DNA of 43,968 nucleotides from Flavobacteriaceae bacterium (GTDB taxonomy: Bacteria; Bacteroidota; Bacteroidia; Flavobacteriales; Flavobacteriaceae): the NCBI GenBank assembly GCA_947456815.1, contig CANGTL010000021.1, positions 1 through 43,968 on the forward strand. The letters run 5' to 3'. Below the pieces are notes generated by a model. The model saw only the letters and a program-made list of their open reading frames with translations, did not search any database and was not told where the DNA came from. Shown here piece after piece: positions 8,378 to 16,543 of the stretch. Position 1 is the stretch's first letter, and each line of letters opens with the position of its first letter. The position numbers were made by a program, and so were the translations under genes.

Positions 8378-8445
8378 TTGAATGACGAGTTATTGTTGTT
8401 TGAAATAATTTAAAATTTAGAATTCATCATTTAAAATTTCTAACT

Positions 8446-9792
8446 ATGTTTAAAAAAATATTAATAGCCAATAGAGGCGAAATTGCACTGCGTGTTATTC
8501 GTACTTGTAGAGAAATGGGTATCAAAACCGTTGCTGTTTACTCTACTGCAGATGCTGAAAGTTTGCACGTGAAGTTTGCAGATGAAGCAGTTTGTATTGG
8601 CCCTCCTCCAAGCAATTTGTCTTATTTGAAGATGTCAAATATTATAGCTGCTGCTGAAATAACAAATGCAGACGCTATTCATCCAGGATATGGATTCTTA
8701 TCTGAAAATGCGAAATTTTCGAAGATTTGTCAGGAACACGGAATAAAGTTTATAGGCGCTTCTCCAGAAATGATTGACCGTATGGGAGATAAAGCATCTG
8801 CCAAAGCAACAATGAAGGCCGCTGGTGTTCCTTGCGTTCCTGGCTCTGAAGGAATTCTGGAGTCGTACGAGCAGGCAGCCGCAATTGCTAAAGAATTTGG
8901 TTATCCAGTTATGCTTAAAGCAACTGCTGGTGGTGGTGGAAAGGGAATGAGAGCAGTAATGCAAGAAGAAGATTTACTGAAAGCATGGGAAAGCGCTCGC
9001 CAAGAATCAGCAGCTGCTTTTGGAAATGATGGGATGTACCTAGAAAAATTGATTGAAGAGCCACGACACATTGAAATTCAAGTTGTAGGGGATTCTTATG
9101 GTAAAGCTTGCCATCTTTCAGAAAGAGATTGTTCTGTTCAACGCCGTCATCAAAAATTGACCGAAGAAACACCTTCTCCTTTTATGACGGATGAATTGAG
9201 AAATAAGATGGGTGAAGCTGCAGTTAAAGCGGCTGAGTACATTAAATATGAAGGCGCAGGAACGGTAGAATTTTTGGTTGATAAGCACCGAAATTTTTAT
9301 TTCATGGAAATGAATACCCGTATTCAAGTAGAACACCCTATTACAGAACAAGTAATCGATTATGATTTGATTCGTGAACAAATTATGGTGGCAGCAGGAA
9401 TTCCTATTTCTGGCAAGAATTATTTCCCAAATTTGCATGCGATTGAATGTCGTATTAATGCTGAAGATCCGTACAATGATTTTCGCCCTTCACCAGGTAA
9501 AATCACTACGCTTCACGCACCAGGTGGTCATGGAGTTCGTCTAGACACACACGTATACGCAGGTTATACCATTCCACCAAATTATGACTCGATGATTGCT
9601 AAGTTAATTACAACTGCTCAAACGCGCGAAGAAGCAATCAATAAGATGAAACGCGCTTTGGATGAGTTTGTCATAGAAGGAATCAAAACTACGATTCCTT
9701 TCCACAGACAACTTATGGATGAGCCAGATTATGTTGCAGGTAATTACACTACGGCATTTATGGATACTTTTCAAATGCATGACCCAGAATAA
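8446..9792 (+). CDS. accC: Acetyl-CoA carboxylase, biotin carboxylase subunit
   Basis: AccC carboxylates the biotin on AccB with ATP and bicarbonate. The 448 residues match the family. The N-terminal domain starts [18 protein letters not shown]. The ATP-grasp glycine loop is KATAGGGGK (158-166), and metal and catalytic residues lie in [16 protein letters not shown]. The C-terminal domain includes [11 protein letters not shown]. It ends the lipid-synthesis block before a strong terminator. Confidence 0.97.
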   Translation: MFKKILIANRGEIALRVIRTCREMGIKTVAVYSTADAESLHVKFADEAVCIGPPPSNLSYLKMSNIIAAAEITNADAIHPGYGFLSENAKFSKICQEHGIKFIGASPEMIDRMGDKASAKATMKAAGVPCVPGSEGILESYEQAAAIAKEFGYPVMLKATAGGGGKGMRAVMQEEDLLKAWESARQESAAAFGNDGMYLEKLIEEPRHIEIQVVGDSYGKACHLSERDCSVQRRHQKLTEETPSPFMTDELRNKMGEAAVKAAEYIKYEGAGTVEFLVDKHRNFYFMEMNTRIQVEHPITEQVIDYDLIREQIMVAAGIPISGKNYFPNLHAIECRINAEDPYNDFRPSPGKITTLHAPGGHGVRLDTHVYAGYTIPPNYDSMIAKLITTAQTREEAINKMKRALDEFVIEGIKTTIPFHRQLMDEPDYVAGNYTTAFMDTFQMHDPE

Positions 9793-9820
9793 GAATATTT
9801 AGTTTTTTGATTGAATAAAA

Positions 9821-9848
9821 AAAGCCATCTCCTTGAGATGGCTTTTCA
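9821..9848. terminator. Bidirectional terminator between accC and the metalloprotease
   Basis: AAAGCCATCTC (9821-9831) and GAGATGGCTTT (9835-9845) form an 11-bp hairpin with A run before and T run after. It can end both the accC transcript and the convergent protease transcript. Confidence 0.85.
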
Positions 9849-9864
9849 TTTTATTGTAAAGTGA

Positions 9865-12800
9865 TTATTGTTTGATAAATCGTTTCACTGCCGATTTTTC
9901 ATTAGTTGTTACTTCTAGCAAATACGTTCCGGCGCTTATGTTAGCAACAGGAATTTCGTTATTGATTATATTTCCTTTAGCAATTTCTTGTCCAACCATG
10001 TTTATTACTTTATAAGTCGCATTTTCAATTGGAGAAATAAATAATACTTCGCCATTTACTGGGTTTGGATATACGCTAATTGATAAAGTTTCCGAAGCTG
10101 ATTCATCTTCTCTTGCTACAGAAGTAATATTTACAGTATAATCTTCTACTTCGCCATCAGTAAAAATTTCACATGATGTTGGAGAAGCATTATATTTCAT
10201 AGAAACACGCATTCTTGTTGCTCCTAATAAAGCAGTGGTTGGTACTGTAAAGTTTCCTGAGATAGGAGTTGCAGTAGTTCTAGTTCTATTGAAAACTTGT
10301 TCTCCGGCATCAAGGAAATCGCCATCTCTGTTATAGTCAATCCAAACTCTATACGCTTCGCTAAAAACAGTACTTGTCCAACCTGGTGTGATCGTAATAG
10401 GATTACTTGTTCCACGAACTAAATTTGTTGATAATGAGGTAAAGTTACCATACCCACCATTATTTCCAGACAGATTATTGATCGTTCTCAATTGAACTCT
10501 ATTAATAAATTCATCTGCAGTGTTATTCCCTCTAGAAGCACAGTAAGTAACAGTTGAAACAGCTAAAGTAGTAACCGAAACTGTATTGCTGTTAAGAGAA
10601 ACATTTGCAGCAGCATCTTTTGCACGTACATTAAAAGTATAAGCTGTTGAAGCGGTTAAACCAGTTACTGCAAAAGTAGTTGCTGTCGTTGTAGAACCAA
10701 TTATAGTCCCATTTCTTAACACATCATATCCTGAAACAGCCACATTATCTGTAGCACCAGTCCAAGACAAGTTTGTTGTAGTAGATGTAGTTCCAGACGC
10801 TGATAATGTTGGCGCTGTTGGCGCTGTTGTATCTGGAGTTAATGTTGTAACAGTAACGCTATTACTGTCAAGAGATACATTCCCGGCTGCATCTTTAGCT
10901 CTTACATTAAAAGTGTAAGCTGTTGAAGTGGTTAAACCAGTTACAGCAAAAGTAGTTGCAGTAGTTGTAGAACCAATTAAAGCACCATTTCTTAACACAT
11001 CGTATCCAGTTACTGCTACATTATCCGTAGCACCAGACCAAGATAAATTGGTTGTAGTTTGGGTAGTTCCTGAAGCGGATAAAGTTGGAGCATTAGGAGC
11101 AGTTGTGTCAGGAGCTGGAGTTAAAGTTGTAACACTTACACTATTGCTGTCAGGTGAAACATTTCCAGCAGCATCTTTTGATTTTACAGTGAATGAATAA
11201 ACTGTTGAAGCGGTTAACCCAGTTACAGCAAAAGTAGTTGCAGTAGTTGTAGAACCAATTAAAGCGCCATTTCTAAAAACATCATATCCTGTCACTGCAA
11301 CATTATCTGTAGCACCTGACCAAGATAAGTTCGTTGTAGTTTGTGTAGTTCCAGAAGCTGCCAAAGTTGGTGCCGTTGGAGCAACAGTATCCGTAGATCC
11401 AGCAGTAATAGTAAAATTAGTGTTAGAAACATCAAAGAAAATATGATTACTTCCTTTTACCATAATTCTATTTGTTGTTCCTGCAGTGTTAGGAATTGTT
11501 ACAGCTTGAGTTCCATCATTTGGTGTAGCGGCAAGTAATGTCGACCAAGAAGTTCCTCCGTTTGTAGAAATTAAGATATCTACATTCGCACAATTAACGC
11601 CGTTAGCAGTAGTTCCTGCCACAGCCCAAGTTACGGTTTGTGATGAACCTCCAGCATAAGATACAGCCGTATTTGGTGATGTCACAGAAAAAGGTCCTGC
11701 AGTAGCATTTACCGTAACAATCATATCATCACTGTTGTTTGCCGGCCCGCCAGCTCTATTGTCTCTAACGGTCATTCTAAAATTTAATGTCCTTGCTACA
11801 GAAGGCAATGCTTCTACAGTCAATTCAGTTCCAGCAGTAGTTGTTGCTCCAGTTAATACAGAAGCCATTCTTGGGAAATATCTTGTAGAAGAAGTCGATG
11901 AGCTGTAAGATCTAAAGTTTACTCCAGAAGTCTTTGTAGCACTTGGCACTGTTGCATTTGTTTGAGAATCCATTTGTTCCCAATTGTAAGTCAATGCGTC
12001 TCCATTAGCGTCTGTTGAAGTGCCAGTAAGCATAAAAGGGGTGCTTTTAGGAACGGTGTAATCTAACCCTGCATCCGCAGTTGGTACAGAATTACCTGTC
12101 GGAGTGTTCGTTTGGCAAGTTTTCGTTTTAATATTATTCGTTACTTGTTGTATACTAACCGCATGAAAATACGCGTCAGAATGTGGCTGAACGTCTACTG
12201 AAGTAATTCCTGCGTAACCCATAATCGTAGAGCCTGAACCTGGTTCCATTTGAACGCCAGTTCCCTCATTGCTTTGTGTAAATGTGTGGTTTGCTCCAAA
12301 TTGATGACCCATTTCATGCGCTACATAATCAATGTCAAAATTATCTCCTTGAGGAATGTTGTCTGCTGGTGAAGTAATTCCACTTCCTTTTGAACCATTT
12401 GTGCAAACGCAACCAATACAACCGGCATTTCCTCCACCGCCTGAAGCACCAAATAAATGTCCGATATCATAATTTGCTTCTCCAATTACTGAAGTTAAAG
12501 TAGATTGCAATTGAGAATTCCAACTAGACATGCCAGAAGCAGCAGAATATGGATCAGTTGATGCACTTGTATAAATAACTAAATCTGTGTTCGCTATTAG
12601 ACTCATACGAACGCCAAAGTCTTTCTCAAAGACACCATTAACTCGAGTCATTGTATTATTAATGGCCGCTAATGCTAGCGCTTTTGTTCCTCCAAAGTAG
12701 GCTGTATATTCTCCTGTCACAGACATAGCTAAACGGAAGGTACGTAAAATAGCATCATCAGCATTTGGTCTTGCCGCAGGGGTAGTTACTACGTCAATGT

Positions 12801-13332
12801 TGTCCGCAATTACCTTACATTCAAAGCGATTTAAATTTGCGGCTTTGTCGGATTTTCTGTAAACCGCATATGAACTCAAATCCGTGGTGTATGGCTCTAT
12901 AAATTCTGCGGATTGATCAGCTCTGATTACCATGGTTTGCAAACCTAGTGGTGACAAACTAAAGTATATAGTCGAAGTTGGATTGTCAATTCCTTGCCCG
13001 ACGTACGACTTAATTTCTGGATAACGTGCCGCCAATTGTGGATCCATATTAGAAGACTCTTGAACTCTAAATTGCTCCATTTGCCCACTCGCGTTAGGGA
13101 ATTTTACTACTATGTTGTAATTAGAAGTAAAACGCCTTGGAGCATTGGATAATTCCTGCTTCAATTGAGTAACATCTAATTCAAATAATCGTGGACTCTG
13201 TATGGTTTGTTTGTTTGCAAAAGTAACTGCATCAGATCTCTTAGCAGTTGCTTTCCATAAAGTTTTTCCTGATTGGGCAACAGAAAAACTTGTGATTGCA
13301 ATCATAGCAATCGATAGTAATTTGTTTTTCAT
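9865..13332 (-). CDS. Secreted reprolysin-like zinc metalloprotease with FN3 repeats and T9SS signal
   Basis: The 1155-residue protein has a signal peptide (about 1-19) and a propeptide-like region. The metzincin domain carries the zinc site HEMGHQFGANH (339-349) and a Met-turn in STIMGYAG about 20-30 residues later. After linker domains come three tandem fibronectin III domains (about 646-925). A GEVED domain follows, containing DYNRDGDFLDAGEQVF and DGEVEDYTV. The end (about 1085-1155, VYPNPVNGEV...AVKRFIKQ) is a type A type IX secretion sorting domain. It should be secreted by T9SS and either anchored or released to digest protein. The FN3 units are almost identical at DNA level. Confidence 0.9.
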   Translation of the reverse strand: MKNKLLSIAMIAITSFSVAQSGKTLWKATAKRSDAVTFANKQTIQSPRLFELDVTQLKQELSNAPRRFTSNYNIVVKFPNASGQMEQFRVQESSNMDPQLAARYPEIKSYVGQGIDNPTSTIYFSLSPLGLQTMVIRADQSAEFIEPYTTDLSSYAVYRKSDKAANLNRFECKVIADNIDVVTTPAARPNADDAILRTFRLAMSVTGEYTAYFGGTKALALAAINNTMTRVNGVFEKDFGVRMSLIANTDLVIYTSASTDPYSAASGMSSWNSQLQSTLTSVIGEANYDIGHLFGASGGGGNAGCIGCVCTNGSKGSGITSPADNIPQGDNFDIDYVAHEMGHQFGANHTFTQSNEGTGVQMEPGSGSTIMGYAGITSVDVQPHSDAYFHAVSIQQVTNNIKTKTCQTNTPTGNSVPTADAGLDYTVPKSTPFMLTGTSTDANGDALTYNWEQMDSQTNATVPSATKTSGVNFRSYSSSTSSTRYFPRMASVLTGATTTAGTELTVEALPSVARTLNFRMTVRDNRAGGPANNSDDMIVTVNATAGPFSVTSPNTAVSYAGGSSQTVTWAVAGTTANGVNCANVDILISTNGGTSWSTLLAATPNDGTQAVTIPNTAGTTNRIMVKGSNHIFFDVSNTNFTITAGSTDTVAPTAPTLAASGTTQTTTNLSWSGATDNVAVTGYDVFRNGALIGSTTTATTFAVTGLTASTVYSFTVKSKDAAGNVSPDSNSVSVTTLTPAPDTTAPNAPTLSASGTTQTTTNLSWSGATDNVAVTGYDVLRNGALIGSTTTATTFAVTGLTTSTAYTFNVRAKDAAGNVSLDSNSVTVTTLTPDTTAPTAPTLSASGTTSTTTNLSWTGATDNVAVSGYDVLRNGTIIGSTTTATTFAVTGLTASTAYTFNVRAKDAAANVSLNSNTVSVTTLAVSTVTYCASRGNNTADEFINRVQLRTINNLSGNNGGYGNFTSLSTNLVRGTSNPITITPGWTSTVFSEAYRVWIDYNRDGDFLDAGEQVFNRTRTTATPISGNFTVPTTALLGATRMRVSMKYNASPTSCEIFTDGEVEDYTVNITSVAREDESASETLSISVYPNPVNGEVLFISPIENATYKVINMVGQEIAKGNIINNEIPVANISAGTYLLEVTTNEKSAVKRFIKQ
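10556..11395 (-). repeat. Three tandem near-identical FN3-coding units (about 280 bp each)
   Basis: Blocks such as CAAAAGTAGTTGCAGTAGTT with adjacent GTAGAACCAATTAAAGC recur with few changes around 10930-10990 and 11210-11280; a more diverged version is at 10660-10720. The period is about 280 bases, one FN3 domain per unit. The first two copies in the protein are the closest. Confidence 0.85.
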
Positions 13333-13557
13333 AATTCAAATTGTAGTTTTGATTAAAATCGATTTCAAATGTAGAATTATTTTTTAATTGATAGTTAAAC
13401 AAACAATAAAATTAATCAACAATTAAACAAACATTCTTAATTTATTTTGAGAAATATCTAATTTTTTAAACATAAACATACGGTTCGTGCATTTTTTTAA
13501 AGTGTATTTCTTACATTTAGAATCTGAATAGGTCTGTTTTTACTAAAGATTTTCAAG

Positions 13558-14673
13558 ATGAACTTAAGCTATTGGGAACGCAAGAACTGGTTTACTAATA
13601 TCGATTTTACAATTGTTGGGAGTGGTATTGTAGGCCTGCATGCAGCGTTGCAACTTAGTGAGCGCTTCCCTAAAAGTAAAATTTTAGTTCTCGAAAAAGG
13701 AATGCTTCCTCAAGGTGCCAGCACTAAAAATGCTGGTTTTGCATGTTTTGGCAGTGTTTCAGAAATAATTGATGATTTAAAGTTTCACTCCGAAGAGGAA
13801 GTTGTTCAGCTCATTAAAAAACGCTGGGAAGGCTTGCAATTACTGCGTCGAAATTTGGGTGACGAAGCGATAGATTATAAACCCTATGGAGGTTATGAGT
13901 TGTTTTTAAAGGATGATGATGCGTCGTATAGCGAATGTTTGTCGAGGATGTCATTTATTAATGAAATTCTTAAACCTCTTTTTAAAGCCGACGTGTTTTG
14001 TAAGGAAATCGATCGATTTAATTTTAAAGGAATTCATGAATACCTTATTTTTAATCCGTTTGAAGCGCAAATAGACACAGGTAATATGATGCAAACATTG
14101 CTAAATAAGGCAATTGCAAACGATATCCTAATTTTGAATCAGCAAACCGTAACTGCTTTTAATGAGAAAAACGATGAGGTTGAAGTAGTCCTTACTGATT
14201 TTTGCTTCAAAACAAAAAAATTGCTTTTTGCCACCAACGGATTTGCAAATCAACTCACAAAAGCAGAAGTCACTCCTGCACGAGCACAAGTCTTGATTAC
14301 CGAGCCAATACCAAATCTTGATATTAAAGGCACCTTTCATATAGATAAAGGCTATTTTTATTTTAGAAATTTCGAGGATAGAATTCTATTCGGAGGTGGA
14401 AGAAATCTTGATTTTAAAGGAGAAACAACCACAGAATTCGGACAAACTGAAATTATTCAAAACAGATTGGAGCAACTGTTAAAAGAAGTAATTTTACCAA
14501 ATCAGGAGGTTAAAATTGAACATCGTTGGAGCGGCATCATGGGATTAGGCTCCTCGAAGAATCCAATTGTTTCTCAATTGTCGGAGCACGTATATTGTGG
14601 CGTACGGTTGGGAGGAATGGGCGTTGCGATTGGAAGTATAGTTGGAAAAGAACTGGCAGAATTAATAAAATAG
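13558..14673 (+). CDS. FAD-dependent oxidoreductase (DAO family)
   Basis: The 371-residue protein has an N-terminal Rossmann FAD site, G21-x-G23-x-x-G26 in IVGSGIVGLHAAL. It also has LVLEKGMLPQGASTKNAGFACFGS, typical of glycine/D-amino-acid oxidase-like enzymes that accept amine substrates. The C-terminus GVRLGGMGVAIGSIVGKELA closes the FAD pocket. Substrate is unknown. Two bases separate it from mtgA, so they share a transcript, though a functional link is not obvious. The 225-base gap upstream, divergent from the protease, holds only AT-rich DNA with a weak TACATTTA box near 13512. Confidence 0.85.
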   Translation: MNLSYWERKNWFTNIDFTIVGSGIVGLHAALQLSERFPKSKILVLEKGMLPQGASTKNAGFACFGSVSEIIDDLKFHSEEEVVQLIKKRWEGLQLLRRNLGDEAIDYKPYGGYELFLKDDDASYSECLSRMSFINEILKPLFKADVFCKEIDRFNFKGIHEYLIFNPFEAQIDTGNMMQTLLNKAIANDILILNQQTVTAFNEKNDEVEVVLTDFCFKTKKLLFATNGFANQLTKAEVTPARAQVLITEPIPNLDIKGTFHIDKGYFYFRNFEDRILFGGGRNLDFKGETTTEFGQTEIIQNRLEQLLKEVILPNQEVKIEHRWSGIMGLGSSKNPIVSQLSEHVYCGVRLGGMGVAIGSIVGKELAELIK

Positions 14674-14675
14674 AT

Positions 14676-15356
14676 ATGATTAGAAGGGTTTTTCGTTTTT
14701 TGTGGAAATTGTTTTTGTGGTTTATTGGACTTTCAATCCTTTCGGTCATTGTCTTCAAATGGTTGCCGGTTCCCATAACTCCGTTGATGATAACTCGTGC
14801 CATTGAGCATAAACTAGATGGAAAAGAAATGGTCTGCAGCCATGACTGGGAACCGCTAGAAAATATTTCGATTAATATGCAAAAAGCGGTAATTGCGAGT
14901 GAAGACGGAAACTTCTTGACACATCATGGTTTTGATTTTGATGCGATTCAGAAAGCGATGAAGGACAACGAAAAAGGGAGAAAGCTAAAAGGAGGCAGCA
15001 CCATTTCACAACAAACAGCCAAAAATGTTTTTCTTTGGCAAGGCAGAAGTTATTTGAGAAAAGGATTGGAAGCTTATTTCACAGTTCTCATAGAGTTAGT
15101 TTGGGGCAAAGAGCGGATCATGGAAGTTTACCTTAATAGCATCGAAATGGGAGATGGGGTTTATGGTGTCCAAGCGGCTTCTCAGTATTGGTATCGCAAA
15201 AACGCAATCGATTTGTCTAAAAGGGAAGCAGCTGGAATTGCAGCAATACTTCCAAATCCAAGGAAGTTTACAGCGACAAACTCTTCGTCCTATATCAATA
15301 GGAAGAAAGGTCGAATCGTAAAGCTGATGAATTATGTAGGTAAATTGGAATATTGA
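14676..15356 (+). CDS. mtgA: Monofunctional peptidoglycan glycosyltransferase
   Basis: MtgA polymerises lipid II into glycan strands at the inner membrane. The 226-residue protein has an N-terminal TM anchor (about 8-28). The GT51 domain follows, with the catalytic glutamate in ASEDGNFLTHHGFD, GGSTISQQTAKN, and RKGLEAYFTVLIELVWGKERIMEVYLN. The open frame extends upstream to 14526 inside the oxidoreductase gene. The ATG at 14676 (MIRRVFRFLWK) is chosen because it directly precedes the TM anchor and avoids a 150-base overlap. Confidence 0.93.
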   Translation: MIRRVFRFLWKLFLWFIGLSILSVIVFKWLPVPITPLMITRAIEHKLDGKEMVCSHDWEPLENISINMQKAVIASEDGNFLTHHGFDFDAIQKAMKDNEKGRKLKGGSTISQQTAKNVFLWQGRSYLRKGLEAYFTVLIELVWGKERIMEVYLNSIEMGDGVYGVQAASQYWYRKNAIDLSKREAAGIAAILPNPRKFTATNSSSYINRKKGRIVKLMNYVGKLEY

Positions 15357-15360
15357 TTAT

Positions 15361-15393
15361 AAAAAAAGAGCTCTCATTTGGAGCTCTTTTTTT
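15361..15393. terminator. Convergent terminator after mtgA
   Basis: A-run plus GAGCTC (15368-15373) pairs with GAGCTC (15381-15386) plus T-run, giving a hairpin usable on both strands between mtgA and the DoxX-like gene. Confidence 0.8.
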
Positions 15394-15398
15394 GTCTT

Positions 15399-15773
15399 CT
15401 ACGCAAATAATGGAATATATTGCTTCCAATGCTTATAAATTAAAATTACGTTCAGTATTGCAACCAATAAAGCAGCACTTAAGCCGGGAATATCCATAAA
15501 TAAATGGAACAGCAAAATATTTATCGAAATTGGCGCGAGCAATATCAACGCAAATGCCATCCATTTCTTAAAAAGTAGCATAGCGCCAATAATTACTTCT
15601 AAAATCCCTACAATCGGAAAAATATAGCCAGTCGCTCCCAATGAATTCATAAAATCAGCTGCTGAGCCCGTAGGTGGAGGTAAAGGAATAAAGTGTAAGA
15701 ACTTATTGCTTCCAAAAACAACTAATAAAATCCCTAAAACGATTCGAACGAGTAAAGTAAATTGTGAATTCAT
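15399..15773 (-). CDS. DoxX-like four-TM membrane protein
   Basis: This 124-residue protein has four hydrophobic segments and the family-type opening RIVLGILLVVFGSNKFLHFIP. DoxX-like proteins are small quinone-linked or redox-related membrane proteins of mostly unknown role. The gene is isolated, with terminators on both sides. Exact function cannot be told from sequence. Confidence 0.75.
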   Translation of the reverse strand: MNSQFTLLVRIVLGILLVVFGSNKFLHFIPLPPPTGSAADFMNSLGATGYIFPIVGILEVIIGAMLLFKKWMAFALILLAPISINILLFHLFMDIPGLSAALLVAILNVILIYKHWKQYIPLFA

Positions 15774-15903
15774 AGATGCCTATTTGGTTAAACGTTAAAT
15801 AAAATCCTAAATTAAATAATTATTTTTTAATCTTTCGATAAAATTAGAATTGAATATGAAATTAATTCTTAAATATTTAATTTCGTCATGCAAAATATAA
15901 ATA

Positions 15904-15934
15904 AAAAAAGCTATTCTAATCGAATAGCTTTTTA
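15904..15934 (-). terminator. Terminator of the metal-receptor operon
   Basis: AAAAGCTATTC and GAATAGCTTTT (ending about 15932) form an 11-bp hairpin with a 5-base loop, placed just after the lipoprotein stop on the minus strand. Confidence 0.75.
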
Positions 15935-15952
15935 CCATATTGGAATCTGTAA

Positions 15953-16540
15953 TTACTCTACTGATATTTCAAAAATAGCCGTAGCATCAGTACTACCACC
16001 TGCATTAGTGAGGTCACCTGCAGAAACACCCGTAGCCGTTTTGTTTGGCAAGTGAACTAAAGTAATTTTTAATGTCCCAGAGGTCGCTCCAGTAGTTGTA
16101 AATACCGACTGAAGTCCAACTGGATTTCCGTTTGTATCAAAATTGTCCGCTGCTGTAGCATAGGTAAAATTGTTTAGCGACCCTGTTTTTTGATAAAAAA
16201 CTTGATGTTCTTCAGCTAACTCTTTAATTTCTATAGTAATATCTTCAGCAGGATTTACCGATTCGTTTTTGAAAGTAACAACGCCATTATATGTTGTGTT
16301 TTGCGCAAAAGCTCCTGAAACAGTAACGGTTGGAGCGCCTGGACCATCTCCATCTATATCTTTTGATTCTAGTGTTACGGCAGTCCCACCTCCTTGAGGA
16401 GTATAAATTGCGGTTACTGTTGTGATTAATTCTTCTTCTATAACTGGAGTTGATTTGTTATTATCACTACTACAAGAAGAAAAAAAGGTAACTATAGAAA
16501 ATACTAAGGCAAGCGTTTTTAAAGTTTTCATTTTTTTCAT
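15953..16540 (-). CDS. Lipoprotein of the TonB-receptor operon, function unknown
   Basis: A 195-residue protein with a lipoprotein signal: basic start, hydrophobic core and lipobox FFSSC with lipidated C23. The mature part is Thr-rich and predicted beta-rich, containing SKDIDGDGPGAP. It starts 3 bases after the receptor gene, so the two are co-expressed and probably act at the outer membrane together. Similar lipoproteins beside Bacteroidota TonB receptors are uncharacterised. A second in-frame ATG three codons downstream is possible. Confidence 0.7.
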   Translation of the reverse strand: MKKMKTLKTLALVFSIVTFFSSCSSDNNKSTPVIEEELITTVTAIYTPQGGGTAVTLESKDIDGDGPGAPTVTVSGAFAQNTTYNGVVTFKNESVNPAEDITIEIKELAEEHQVFYQKTGSLNNFTYATAADNFDTNGNPVGLQSVFTTTGATSGTLKITLVHLPNKTATGVSAGDLTNAGGSTDATAIFEISVE

Positions 16541-16543
16541 TTT

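Noticed and set aside
10556..11395. Regular repeats as a possible CRISPR array
   Set aside because: The repeats are ~280 bases, in frame and encode FN3 domains; there are no short repeats with unique spacers and no cas genes in the window.
14526..14675. Upstream extension of the mtgA frame
   Set aside because: It lies within the oxidoreductase gene in another frame; the ATG at 14676 directly precedes the membrane anchor expected for MtgA.
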